Below are positions 16,206 to 24,734 of a stretch of 56,948 bases of DNA, one piece after another. The notes beneath the pieces were generated by a model. That model saw only the letters and a program-made list of their open reading frames with translations. It had not been told where the DNA came from and did no database searches. Position numbers and translations under genes: made by a program. The stretch is from an uncultured Prevotellaceae bacterium (GTDB lineage: Bacteria > Bacteroidota > Bacteroidia > Bacteroidales > Bacteroidaceae): the NCBI GenBank assembly GCA_900314655.1, contig OMWC01000022.1:1-56948 (forward strand), in the 5' to 3' direction. Numbering within the stretch: position 1 is the stretch's first letter; every line of letters begins with the position of its first letter.

Positions 16206-17333
16206 ATGACCGCCGGAGAATACCAATTTAGCGCCATGCTACTGATGGCCCTGCTGACCCTCACGTTGGCAGTGGTATTGATGCGCAGGGAGGTGAACGG
16301 GGCCGACGTGAAGGGTTCCGGATGGCTGCTGGCAGGCGGAACGCTCCTGCTCTCTATCCATTTCTACTTGCAGCATGCGCTGGGATTCAGGGACGCGGGC
16401 GAACTGCACAAGAGTGTGTTCCTGAACCTCATCTTTATATTGCCTGCCGCCTGGCTGATCAATATGTCAATGATTTTCCTGCTCCGCAAGGGGGAAGTTC
16501 GCCTGTGGGAATGGCTGGCGGGGCCTCTGGTCTATGGGGTGGCACTGGTTATCCTGATAGCGGGAAAACTGGAGGTGGTAGAATGGATGAACCTGAATAG
16601 GGCGAATCATGTGGTATCCGCCCTCTACGGCATCACGCTGCTGCTCTACAACGCGCTGGAGTTCATAGAGTTGAAACGCATCAGACAGGCACTCGACAAC
16701 TTCTACGACCAGTCAATGAGGTACAGAATCAGATGGTTGGGCGTGTCATTGAAGTTGCTGGCGCTGGTGGCTCTATCTTCTCCCATCACGATTTTCTTTG
16801 GCAGCAAGTTCGTGCTGCCAATCTTCGGCATCATCGTCCTTGTGAGCGTCTATTACTACGTGCTGTGCTTCGTCTGCTTCTGCGTGAGCGAGAGTGCCTA
16901 CCTGATAAGCGTCGCCAAGGAAGAGGAGGAAGAAGAGGTGCGCATCGTGCTGCCGGAAACGCAGGACAAGCACACGGACAGCGATCAGAATCAGCGCGTG
17001 GAACAGGCCATCAGGAAATGGATGGAGAAACGGGGACACCTGAAGACGGGTATCACCATCCAGAACGCGGTGGAGGAAATGCAGATACCGCGCTATCTGC
17101 TCGTCAGATGGATCAAGGGCACGGAGTATGAGGTGTTCAGCCGATGGATTACCCACCTGCGCGTGGAGGAGGCTAAACGCTTGCTGGCCGCCCATGCGGA
17201 CTACTCCAATGAGGCCGTCGCGTATGAGTGCGGCTTCAGTTCGCGTTCTTACTTCCAGAAGATTTTCAAGGAGCAGACGGGCATGACGCCCGTGGAGTAT
17301 CAGACGAAAAAGACACACGCATCTTCATCATAA
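16206..17333 (+). CDS. Seven-helix membrane protein with AraC-type DNA-binding domain
   Basis: The N-terminal two thirds contain about seven hydrophobic helices (near residues 8-26, 38-58, 67-90, 98-117, 132-151, 175-193, 200-223). A charged linker (EEEEEEVRIV) leads to an AraC/XylS helix-turn-helix domain in the last 100 residues (VEEAKRLLAAHADYSNEAVA, then ECGFSSRSYF and MTPVEYQ). The protein therefore looks like a one-component regulator held in the inner membrane; the signal sensed is unknown. It is divergent from cassette 3, which makes that cassette a possible target, but this is inference only. The base composition is more GC-rich than the cassettes. Confidence 0.8.
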   Translation: MTAGEYQFSAMLLMALLTLTLAVVLMRREVNGADVKGSGWLLAGGTLLLSIHFYLQHALGFRDAGELHKSVFLNLIFILPAAWLINMSMIFLLRKGEVRLWEWLAGPLVYGVALVILIAGKLEVVEWMNLNRANHVVSALYGITLLLYNALEFIELKRIRQALDNFYDQSMRYRIRWLGVSLKLLALVALSSPITIFFGSKFVLPIFGIIVLVSVYYYVLCFVCFCVSESAYLISVAKEEEEEEVRIVLPETQDKHTDSDQNQRVEQAIRKWMEKRGHLKTGITIQNAVEEMQIPRYLLVRWIKGTEYEVFSRWITHLRVEEAKRLLAAHADYSNEAVAYECGFSSRSYFQKIFKEQTGMTPVEYQTKKTHASSS

Positions 17334-17355
17334 AAAACGAAAACCGAGAAAACCA

Positions 17356-17481
17356 CTTTTTTGTAAAGCATCCGTAGCCACGGATGTGCCTATGGCCGTT
17401 TTTCCATGGGGTGCAAACAGGTTTGCATCCCGGGGAAGAACAACCACAGACAGCCTTGTCAGGCATGACTTTACAAAAAAG
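17356..17481. repeat. Cloverleaf element C (forward orientation)
   Basis: A perfect 13-bp closing stem (CTTTTTTGTAAAG, 17356-17368, with 17469-17481) encloses CATCCG/CGGATG (17369-17386), a longer arm TTCC/GGAA capped by TGCAAAC/GTTTGCA (17412-17427), and GCCT/AGGC (17453-17464). Left flank GAAAACCA and right flank AAAAAACATTATAAAACC-like sequence match element A. Confidence 0.65.
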
Positions 17482-17518
17482 CAAAAACATTATAAAACCT
17501 TCGGCAATGCTATAAATT

Positions 17519-17563
17519 AAAGATGAAAGATGAAGGATGAAGGATGAAACTAAGGATGAAAGG
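17519..17563. repeat. Degenerate GATGAAAG short tandem repeats
   Basis: About six copies of a 7-8 bp unit (GATGAAAG, GATGAAG, GATGAAAC) lie between cloverleaf elements C and D. Similar purine-rich short repeats occur at 24700-24730, 47690-47720 and 52221-52329. Confidence 0.6.
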
Positions 17564-17623
17564 CTATAGTTATCGTTAAGGTGAAGCAGAGGTTTTCAAG
17601 GTTTCGAAGAAACCGGTGGTTTT

Positions 17624-17754
17624 CCCTTGATGAGACAGAAACCCTGAAAGGGTTAACGGTATGAGGGATAAGACTGTCTGGAAGCTTGCTCACAAGCAGT
17701 CTTATCCCTCATACCGTGGGAGACGCTGACAAGCGGTCTCTGATACATCAAGGG
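17624..17754. repeat. Cloverleaf element D (reverse orientation)
   Basis: A 9-bp closing stem (CCCTTGATG, 17624-17632, with 17746-17754) encloses AACCCT/AGGGTT (17640-17654), a perfect 20-bp arm (17657-17676 with 17697-17716, CGGTATGAGGGATAAGACTG) capped by GCTTG/CAAGC, and GAGACGCT/AGCGGTCTC (17720-17740). On the minus strand the left flank is AAGAAAACC, as in the other copies. The elements and the short tandem repeats fill most of the 450-bp gap 17334-17783. Confidence 0.7.
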
Positions 17755-17783
17755 GTTTTCTTGGTTTTTGTTAGATTCAATCC

Positions 17784-19445
17784 TCAGGGACGGAGCATCC
17801 GGCGATAGCGCTCCTGATCGAGCAAGAGCTCCTCGGCGGCCTTCATCTGCTTGTCGTACTGCAGGGTGTTGGCAATGCTGCCGGCCTGATAATAATAGGC
17901 GGCCACGATGTCGTTCTGAAGCAATTGCATGATGAGCGGCTTGTGGCGGTCAAGGTCGCGGTCCAGATTGTGGGCCAGTTTCTTCTCCAAAGCCTCAAAC
18001 TCGGGCTTGGCATCCTCCATATAGCCTTCGAACTCCATCATCGTCTTGAGCCGTTTCATCACTTTCTCGCTCTCGGGATCGTAGGTGAAACCGCTTTTCA
18101 GGACGCGCTGCTTGAAGTCGGCATAGTCGGCATCGGTGAGGCGGAACTCTGAGGCGGGGGCTATCGTGGGATGGCTGTTGATATAATCTATCACGTATTC
18201 GAGCATCACCTCCGTAGAGTCGCGGGCGGAAGCCGTGAGATAGAAGGCGATATTAGGCAGTGAATCGGGCTTCACTTCGAGGTCGGGCTTGATGCCTCCG
18301 CCATCGCGCACCTCGCGACCGTTGGCCGTATGGAACACCTTGGTGAGCGAATCGGGGATATGCTCCAGGTAGCCGCCGTTAGCATGCTTGTAGTTGATGG
18401 CCTGAATGCAACGGCCACTGGGGATGTAATACTTGGAAGTGGTGAGTTTCATCTGCGTATTATAAGGTAAGTCGAGGGGTGTCTGCACCAGGCCTTTGCC
18501 ATAGGTGCGCGTGCCCAGAACCACGGCGCGGTCGAAGTCTTGCAGCGAACCGCTGGTAATCTCACTGGCCGAAGCGGTCTCACCATTGACCATCACGACC
18601 ACGGGCATCAGCGTATCGATGGGCTCCACGGTGGTGCGGTATTCGTGATTGCCGCGCTTCAGCTTGCCGATGGTCTTCACGATCGTCTTGCCGTTGGGCA
18701 CAAACATATTCACAATGCTCACGGCCTCGGAGAGCAGACCGCCGCCATTGCCGCGAAGATCGATGACGAGCGACTTCATACCCTGCTGCTTCAGGTCGAT
18801 AAACGCACGGCGGAAATCGCGCGAACAGTCTTCGGTAAACGAATTGAGGTTGATATATCCGATGCCATTCTTGCGCAATCCGTAATAGGGAATGCTGGGA
18901 AACTGGATGGCTCGGCGCGTGATACGCTTCTGGAGAATCTTTCCCGTGGTGGGGCGCTGAATCTTCAACAGGAAGGTCGTGCCGGCATCACCGCGAAGAT
19001 GCGAACTGACGTATGCCACATCCTTGTCGGTCATTGTCGTGTCGTCGATGCTCAGGATGATGTCGCCCTTCTTCAGTCCGGCCTCAGCGGCAGGTGTATC
19101 CTGATAAGGCTCGTCCACAACGACGCGCTTCAGCTTCGCATTGTAACGGATCAGCGCACCGATACCCGCATACTTTCCAGTCAGCGAGGCTTTCAGTTCG
19201 CTCACTTTCTCTGCCGGATAATACACCGTGTAGGGATCGAGCGACTGCAGCATGGCATTGATACCCGTGCCGATCGTCTGCCCGGCACTGAGCGTATCCA
19301 CATAGGCCATGTCCAGATTGCGGTAGATGGCATTGAATATCTCAAGGTTTTTCGATGTCTCGAAATCATGGTCCTGAGACTCCTGAGCCAGTACAGGCAG
19401 GAGCGTGCCCAAGGCCCCAATCATCAACAAAAAGATTCTCTTCAT
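17784..19445 (-). CDS. S41 family C-terminal processing protease (553 aa)
   Basis: I place the start at the internal MKRIFLLMIG, which gives a clean signal peptide; the longer reading frame runs back into the tRNA promoter. A PDZ domain covers residues about 90-165. The tail-specific protease core follows, with the RGNGGG loop (231-236), the catalytic Ser292 in ETASASEI and the catalytic Lys317 in TYGKGLVQ. This family cleaves C-termini of periplasmic proteins using a Ser-Lys dyad. Length is normal for Bacteroidetes S41 peptidases. The gene stands alone, with a TATTTTTG box (complement 19471-19478) just upstream. Confidence 0.9.
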   Translation of the reverse strand: MKRIFLLMIGALGTLLPVLAQESQDHDFETSKNLEIFNAIYRNLDMAYVDTLSAGQTIGTGINAMLQSLDPYTVYYPAEKVSELKASLTGKYAGIGALIRYNAKLKRVVVDEPYQDTPAAEAGLKKGDIILSIDDTTMTDKDVAYVSSHLRGDAGTTFLLKIQRPTTGKILQKRITRRAIQFPSIPYYGLRKNGIGYINLNSFTEDCSRDFRRAFIDLKQQGMKSLVIDLRGNGGGLLSEAVSIVNMFVPNGKTIVKTIGKLKRGNHEYRTTVEPIDTLMPVVVMVNGETASASEITSGSLQDFDRAVVLGTRTYGKGLVQTPLDLPYNTQMKLTTSKYYIPSGRCIQAINYKHANGGYLEHIPDSLTKVFHTANGREVRDGGGIKPDLEVKPDSLPNIAFYLTASARDSTEVMLEYVIDYINSHPTIAPASEFRLTDADYADFKQRVLKSGFTYDPESEKVMKRLKTMMEFEGYMEDAKPEFEALEKKLAHNLDRDLDRHKPLIMQLLQNDIVAAYYYQAGSIANTLQYDKQMKAAEELLLDQERYRRMLRP

Positions 19446-19517
19446 CTTAATTCTAATTAGAAATCGGATGCAAAAATACAATATTTTACGCAAATACTTA
19501 AATTTTTCCCGAAAAAG

Positions 19518-19549
19518 TTTGGCCGTTTCAAAAAAACGCCTTACCTTTG
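19518..19549 (+). promoter_or_regulatory. Promoter of tRNA-Asn
   Basis: TTTG (19518-19521), a 20-base spacer and TACCTTTG (19542-19549) form a standard promoter 27 bases before the tRNA. Confidence 0.7.
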
Positions 19550-19576
19550 CACCCGCAATTCGAAAGAAACGCATCT

Positions 19577-19650
19577 GCTTCAGTAGCTCAGTTGGTTAGA
19601 GCACCTGACTGTTAATCAGGGGGTCGTTGGTTCAAGCCCATCCTGAAGCG
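19577..19650 (+). tRNA. tRNA-Asn (anticodon GUU)
   Basis: The acceptor stem GCTTCAG/CTGAAGC has seven pairs, the D-stem is GCTC/GAGC, the anticodon stem is CCTGA/TCAGG with loop CTGTTAA, giving anticodon GTT at 19611-19613. The T-stem GTTGG/CCATC has one mismatch. The CCA end is not fully encoded. A hairpin and T-run follow. Confidence 0.95.
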
Positions 19651-19662
19651 CCTTAAGAATCA

Positions 19663-19694
19663 AGAGGTTACGAGAAATCGCAACCTCTTTTTTT
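19663..19694 (+). terminator. Terminator after tRNA-Asn
   Basis: Arms AGAGGTT and AACCTCT enclose a 12-base loop and are followed by a run of seven T. The remainder of 19695-19864 holds only the putative promoter of the next gene. Confidence 0.8.
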
Positions 19695-19804
19695 CTATTA
19701 TTTGCGAACTTATTGCATACAATATTGTAATCAGAAGTAAGCAAAAGCTAAACAGGAAATCAAAAAAAAACATTGTTTTTGTACTCATTTTTAAAAATAT
19801 TACC

Positions 19805-19812
19805 TAACTTTG
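19805..19812 (+). promoter_or_regulatory. Putative -7 box of sensor-regulator 1
   Basis: TAACTTTG fits TAnnTTTG, 53 bases before the start codon at 19865. The -33 element is not at the usual spacing. Confidence 0.4.
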
Positions 19813-19864
19813 CACATGATTATACTTGCCGTAAGCATCATCTGAACCAAAATTACATCATAAA

Positions 19865-21436
19865 ATGAGACTCATCAACAATTTATATATGATGCTACTC
19901 CTGCTTGTCCTTGTTTCGTGCACAGGACACAAGACTTGGCGTATAGGAGTATCACAATGTAGTGGAGACATCTGGCGCGATAAACAGAACCAGGAACTCA
20001 AGATGTGTACTTATCTTTATGACAATGTGGATATCGAATTTGCCTCGGCCGACGATAACGACAAGGTTCAGATTAGCCAGATTAACCATTTCATCGATGA
20101 GGGTGTTGACCTGCTGATTGTGTCGCCAAATCAGGTAAACACCATCTCTCCAGCCATTGACCGTGCCTACGACATGGGCATTCCAGTGATTCTCTTCGAC
20201 CGGAAAAGTGACTCCAAGAAATATACGGCATTCATGGGTGCCGACAATCAGATGATGGGCAGCATAATAGGCAAATACATTATCGGACAGAAGAGCCAAG
20301 GGACCATCCTGGAAATCAAGGGCCTGAAGGGGTCTTCACCGGCACAGGAACGACATGAAGGATTCGTGAAGGGAATCGGCGATGAAAGCCGGCTCATCAC
20401 ATGTGACGGCGATTGGACACAAAATAGCGGCTTCCGCCTAATGGACTCAGTGCTTCAGCAGCGGCAGGATATTGTCTGCGTGTTCGGCCAGAACGACCGC
20501 ATGGCGGTCGGCGCCTATAAAGCAGCGAAGAAACGGGGCTTGGAAAAGAATATAATGTTTGTGGGCATCGATGCCTTGCCGACGAAAGACGGCGGCATTG
20601 AGCAAGTGAAAAAGGGTGTGCTATCTACCTCTTATATATATCCCACGCGAGGTGACTTGCTAATACGACTTGCGATGAACATCCTAGAGGGCAAGCCCTA
20701 CGAGAAAGAGAACTTACTGAAGTCGGCCTTGGTGACTCATGAGAATGCCGAGGTGATGCTGATGCAGGCAGAGGAGATGAGCGAGCAGAACGAACGTCTT
20801 TCTACGCTTCACGAGAAAGTGGATTGGTATCTTTCACAATACCGCCATCAGCGAATATACCTCTTACTCATGGGCATAATCGCACTGCTGATCATCGGAC
20901 TGATGTGGTTCCGTATCTACGCCTTGCGCCGCCGCCATCGCATAGAACGTGAAGCCTTCGCCTTGGTGACGGCAACCCCCTCCAGTTCCACGATGAGAGA
21001 GAGAGTTACCCCTCCCAATTCCCCAGAAGGAGATAAAACGGAAGAAGAGAATACCGATGCTTCTGCCGACGTCACACGGGTAAGCAAAGAACAACAAGAA
21101 CTGATAGCCGAAGACGGCGACATCGATTCCAACTTCCTTGATCGTTTGCGTCAGTTGGTACAGGAGAAAATGACCGACAGCGACTTTGGCGTTGAGTCTT
21201 TGGCAAGCAATATGAGCCTAAGCCGAGTGCAGCTCTACCGAAAGGTGAAAGCCCTGACGGGGCGCACCCCTGTCGATATCATCCGCCTAAGCCGTCTGAA
21301 CCGAGCCAAAGCCTTGTTGGCACAGGGCAATCGTAACGTATCCGAGGTAGCTTACGACGTAGGTTTTTCTTCTCCCAGTTACTTCACGAAGTGTTTCAAG
21401 GATGAATTCGGGGTTGTCCCCGGGGAAATGAAATAG
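19865..21436 (+). CDS. Membrane-spanning sugar sensor-regulator: periplasmic binding domain fused to AraC domain (523 aa)
   Basis: A short N-terminal signal or anchor (LLLLVLVSC, Cys19) precedes a periplasmic sugar-binding domain of the RbsB/LacI fold (residues about 25-290; landmarks RIGVSQ, VDLLIVSPNQ, GIPVILFDRK and FVGIDALP). A helical segment (about 295-330) leads to one membrane helix (331-351). The cytoplasmic part holds a flexible linker and an AraC/XylS domain (425-523: SLSRVQLYRKVKALTGRTP, then YDVGFSSPSYFTKCF). There is no histidine kinase or receiver, unlike the fructose-sensing hybrid two-component regulator of B. thetaiotaomicron (BT1754), whose sensor also has an RbsB-like fold. 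It directly precedes the fructan susC and very likely activates it. A paralogue is at 40442-42004. Confidence 0.85.
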   Translation: MRLINNLYMMLLLLVLVSCTGHKTWRIGVSQCSGDIWRDKQNQELKMCTYLYDNVDIEFASADDNDKVQISQINHFIDEGVDLLIVSPNQVNTISPAIDRAYDMGIPVILFDRKSDSKKYTAFMGADNQMMGSIIGKYIIGQKSQGTILEIKGLKGSSPAQERHEGFVKGIGDESRLITCDGDWTQNSGFRLMDSVLQQRQDIVCVFGQNDRMAVGAYKAAKKRGLEKNIMFVGIDALPTKDGGIEQVKKGVLSTSYIYPTRGDLLIRLAMNILEGKPYEKENLLKSALVTHENAEVMLMQAEEMSEQNERLSTLHEKVDWYLSQYRHQRIYLLLMGIIALLIIGLMWFRIYALRRRHRIEREAFALVTATPSSSTMRERVTPPNSPEGDKTEEENTDASADVTRVSKEQQELIAEDGDIDSNFLDRLRQLVQEKMTDSDFGVESLASNMSLSRVQLYRKVKALTGRTPVDIIRLSRLNRAKALLAQGNRNVSEVAYDVGFSSPSYFTKCFKDEFGVVPGEMK

Positions 21437-21480
21437 CGAGGGAATCATAAAAATCGTTCATTTAACAGCAAAAATGTTAC

Positions 21481-21547
21481 ATGAACGATTTTTTTTACCA
21501 CTTGAAACATCTGTTTTATCCTCTTTTTAATGTTCAGACTACCTTTG
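21481..21547 (+). promoter_or_regulatory. Operator and promoter of susC 1
   Basis: Two half-sites 21 bases apart, ATGAACG (21481) and TTGAAACATCTGTTTTA (21502), precede TACCTTTG (21540-21547). The proximal half-site matches the one upstream of the GH32 gene at 28262 in 16 of 20 positions and lies at nearly the same distance from the -7 box (36 and 37 bases). The predicted transcript starts about 33 bases before the ATG at 21586. Confidence 0.65.
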
Positions 21548-21585
21548 CTGCCAGTAAATCTATTGCTAACTTAAAAAGACAAGAA

Positions 21586-24500
21586 ATGAAAGATCTAAGA
21601 AGATTTCTACTGAGCACATTGCTCTTGTTCGTCTGCGTTGCCATTCAGGCGCAGAAGACAGAAGCATCGGGCACAGTCGTTGATGCCACTGGCGAAGGCG
21701 TCATCGGTGCCACGGTGATGGAAAAAGGTACGTCGAACGGTACCGTTACAGATTTCGACGGCAACTTTACTATTAAAGTGAACGAGGGTGCCATCCTCAC
21801 CATCTCTTACATTGGCTATCAGACGGTGGAACTTCCCGCCCAAAGCGGTATGAAGGTGACACTGAAAGATGACGCCGAGATGTTGCAGGAAGTGGTGGTG
21901 ACTGGTTATCAGGTACAGCGCAAGGCCGACTTGACGGGGTCTGTCGGTGTTGTGGAAACCAAAGACTTCAAGACCAGCAACACCGACCCTATGGCTTCCC
22001 TGCAAGGTAAAGTGCCCGGTATGACCATTACTTCGAATGGCTCTCCTTCCGGCGAGGCTGATGTTCACATACGTGGTATCGGCAGTATGGGTGGTTCAAG
22101 CACATCTCCTCTTTACATTGTCGATGGCATGCCATTCAGCGGTTCGCTGAACAGCCTGAATGCTTCTGACATTGAGACCATGCAGGTGTTGAAAGATGCT
22201 GCCTCTGCCTCTATATATGGTTCTCGAGCTGCCAACGGTGTCGTTGTTATCACCACCAAGAAAGGCAAAAAAGGCGACAAGGTAAATATTGACTTCAATG
22301 CCTCCGTGTCGATGGCATGGATGTCGCAGAAGATGAAACTTCTCAACACTCAGCAGTATGCCACTGCGCTTGTACAGGCTGCTTTGAACGACGGGAAGAA
22401 TCCTGCCGACTATGCCAAGAACTATGGCTTGGCTCTTGATGTTGCAGGAGGTACACCTATCTCGGTCTATAACCCAGTCACGGGTGCCATGGAATCCTAT
22501 GCAGTGGGAGGTTTCTATGACGGCTATATGAATTCCAACAGGACCATGCGCTACAGCGATACCGACTGGGTGGACGAAATTAGCCGCAAGGGCATCACCC
22601 AGAACTATGACCTTTCGCTTTCGAAAGCTAACGACAAGGGCTCGTCGCTCTTCTCTGTAGGCTACAAGAAGGCTTTAGGTGTGCTGAAGCATACAGATTT
22701 CGAGAACTTCTCTGCACGCTTCAACAGCAGTTATAAGATTAATAGTATCATCACGGTAGGTGAGAATGCTACGTTCTCCTATTCTAACAATGTAGATTGC
22801 GCTCCTCTGGAAAATGCCTTGAAAATTGCTCCTACACTTCCCGTCTATGAAGAGGACGGAGTTACTTTCTCCGGGCCTGTGGGTGGTATGAGTGATCGTC
22901 AGAACCCTTTGCGCGAGCTCTATCATAATAAGGACAACCGATTGAAGAAGTGGCGTATATTTGCCAATGCTTATGTTGACATCACCCCTATCAAGGGCAT
23001 GCTCTTCCGTTCAAATTTCGGTATCGACTACACCAACAGCAATATCCGCAGCCTGCAACACACCTGGAATTCGGATGTCGTGAAGAATAGCACCAATGCC
23101 AGCACGCTTTCACAGACGCATAGCACGAAATGGACTTGGTCTAACACCCTACAGTATAATTTCGACATCATCGAAAACCACAACTTGAACATTCTTCTCG
23201 GTATTGAGGCTCATCAGGACAACTACATTGATTTCTCAGCCCGTCGCACCAACTATCCATTGGAGACCTTCGACTATATGTGGCCCAATGCTGGTACAGG
23301 CATTCAGAACGTCACTGGTGCTGGCGACTCTTATAAACTGATGTCATACTTTGGCAAAATAGACTATAACTGGAACGACCTCCTGCTGGCTTCGTTCACA
23401 TTACGCCATGACGGTTCGAGCCGCTTCGGTAAAAACCATCAGTATGGTACATTCCCCTCCGTATCATTAGGCTATCGCCTCTCAAAACATATCAATGCCG
23501 AATGGCTGCGCGACTGGAAAATCCGAGCCAGCTATGGTGTGACCGGTAACCAGGGCATGAACTCAAATACCGCTCACTTCGGACTTTACGTTGCAGACTA
23601 CGGTTCTAGTCGTGAGAACTCCACAGCCTACGACCTTAATCTACAGAAATCAGGTACATTGCCCTCCGGCTATTATAAATTGCAATCTGCAAATGAAGAC
23701 CTGAAGTGGGAGTCCTCATCACAGTGGAACTTTGGTACCGACTTCCAGCTTTTCAACGACGACCTCTACGGTTCTTACGACCTTTTCTTCAAGGAGACTA
23801 AGGACATGCTTGTACAGCCAGCATTCCTCGGAGCCATTGGTTTCGGCGGACAGACTTGGATTAATGGTCCCACGCTCAAGAACTGGGGTATGGAATTCAC
23901 GCTGGGCTATCGTCATAAGACTTCTTACGGACTATCGTACGACGTAACTGGCAATGTTGACTTCTACCGCTCCAAGGTGACCTATCTGCCCGAGAAGTCG
24001 AAGAACTCCTATGAGCACAACGACTACCACAACCTGGCTCAAGACGAGCGTGCCTATGGCTCGCGCATTGGCTATGTGGTTGAAGGTCTCTATCAATCAC
24101 GCGAGGAAGTGCTTTCCCGCGGACAGGCAGGTGCCCGTGTGGGTGGTCTGAAATATGCCGACCTCGATGGCGACGGCATGATCAACGAGAAAGACCGCAC
24201 ATGGATATTCAATCCCGTTCCCAATTTCTCCTATGGTGTCAACGTTAACGTATCCTACCGCAATTTCGACTTCACCATGTTCTGGCAGGGTGTTGCCGGT
24301 GTTGATGTCATCAACGATCAGAAATTCCAGACCGACTTCTGGAGTATCACCGATGCTGGCTCTAACAAGGGAGAGCGTCTGATCGACGCATGGACTCCCG
24401 CCAACAGTGGTTCCACCATACCTGCCCTTACCACATCGAATGGAGCAGACGAGGGACGCCTGTCGTCATACTTCGTCGAGAATGGTTCCTACATTAAGAT

Positions 24501-24699
24501 GCGTACATTGCAATTAGGCTATACCCTGCCTGAGACCATTGCCAAGAAGCTGCTCTTGTCTAAGGCCCGCGTTTTCCTCTCCGGTGACAATCTCCTGACC
24601 ATTAAGTCGAAAACGCTCACCTGCTCAGATCCTGAGAGCACGGCCTGGAACTATCCTCACACAGCTTCCTTCACCTTTGGAATACAACTGGGATTCTAA
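21586..24699 (+). CDS. SusC-like TonB-dependent outer-membrane fructan transporter (1037 aa)
   Basis: The start is taken at MKDLRRF because the longer frame would begin inside the operator; this also gives the same length as the paralogue at 37203-40316. A signal peptide ends near IQAQ. A carboxypeptidase-regulatory-like domain (about 25-105, SGTVVDATGEGVIGATV) is followed by EVVVTGYQVQRKADLTGSVG, the plug (to about 230, including ASASIYGSRAANGVVVITTK) and a 22-strand barrel ending in an aromatic residue. The protein imports oligosaccharides with energy from TonB. Neighbouring GH32, permease and fructokinase genes indicate fructan as substrate. The two SusC proteins of the locus are close over the N-terminal 230 residues. 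Confidence 0.9.
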   Translation: MKDLRRFLLSTLLLFVCVAIQAQKTEASGTVVDATGEGVIGATVMEKGTSNGTVTDFDGNFTIKVNEGAILTISYIGYQTVELPAQSGMKVTLKDDAEMLQEVVVTGYQVQRKADLTGSVGVVETKDFKTSNTDPMASLQGKVPGMTITSNGSPSGEADVHIRGIGSMGGSSTSPLYIVDGMPFSGSLNSLNASDIETMQVLKDAASASIYGSRAANGVVVITTKKGKKGDKVNIDFNASVSMAWMSQKMKLLNTQQYATALVQAALNDGKNPADYAKNYGLALDVAGGTPISVYNPVTGAMESYAVGGFYDGYMNSNRTMRYSDTDWVDEISRKGITQNYDLSLSKANDKGSSLFSVGYKKALGVLKHTDFENFSARFNSSYKINSIITVGENATFSYSNNVDCAPLENALKIAPTLPVYEEDGVTFSGPVGGMSDRQNPLRELYHNKDNRLKKWRIFANAYVDITPIKGMLFRSNFGIDYTNSNIRSLQHTWNSDVVKNSTNASTLSQTHSTKWTWSNTLQYNFDIIENHNLNILLGIEAHQDNYIDFSARRTNYPLETFDYMWPNAGTGIQNVTGAGDSYKLMSYFGKIDYNWNDLLLASFTLRHDGSSRFGKNHQYGTFPSVSLGYRLSKHINAEWLRDWKIRASYGVTGNQGMNSNTAHFGLYVADYGSSRENSTAYDLNLQKSGTLPSGYYKLQSANEDLKWESSSQWNFGTDFQLFNDDLYGSYDLFFKETKDMLVQPAFLGAIGFGGQTWINGPTLKNWGMEFTLGYRHKTSYGLSYDVTGNVDFYRSKVTYLPEKSKNSYEHNDYHNLAQDERAYGSRIGYVVEGLYQSREEVLSRGQAGARVGGLKYADLDGDGMINEKDRTWIFNPVPNFSYGVNVNVSYRNFDFTMFWQGVAGVDVINDQKFQTDFWSITDAGSNKGERLIDAWTPANSGSTIPALTTSNGADEGRLSSYFVENGSYIKMRTLQLGYTLPETIAKKLLLSKARVFLSGDNLLTIKSKTLTCSDPESTAWNYPHTASFTFGIQLGF

Positions 24700-24734
24700 T
24701 AGAGTTAAGAATTAAGAGTTAAGATTTAAGAATT

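Noticed and set aside
17624..17754. Simple intrinsic terminator for the genes at 16206 and 17784
   Set aside because: The 20-bp arm has no T-run and is nested in the same four-stem plan as the three other elements, so termination alone does not explain it.
19577..19650. tRNA-Asn as integration site of a mobile element
   Set aside because: No integrase gene or duplicated tRNA end is seen on either side, and flanking genes look like core and metabolic genes.
21481..21585. Longer N-terminus for susC 1
   Set aside because: The extra 35 codons cover the operator and -7 box and remove the signal peptide from the N-terminus.
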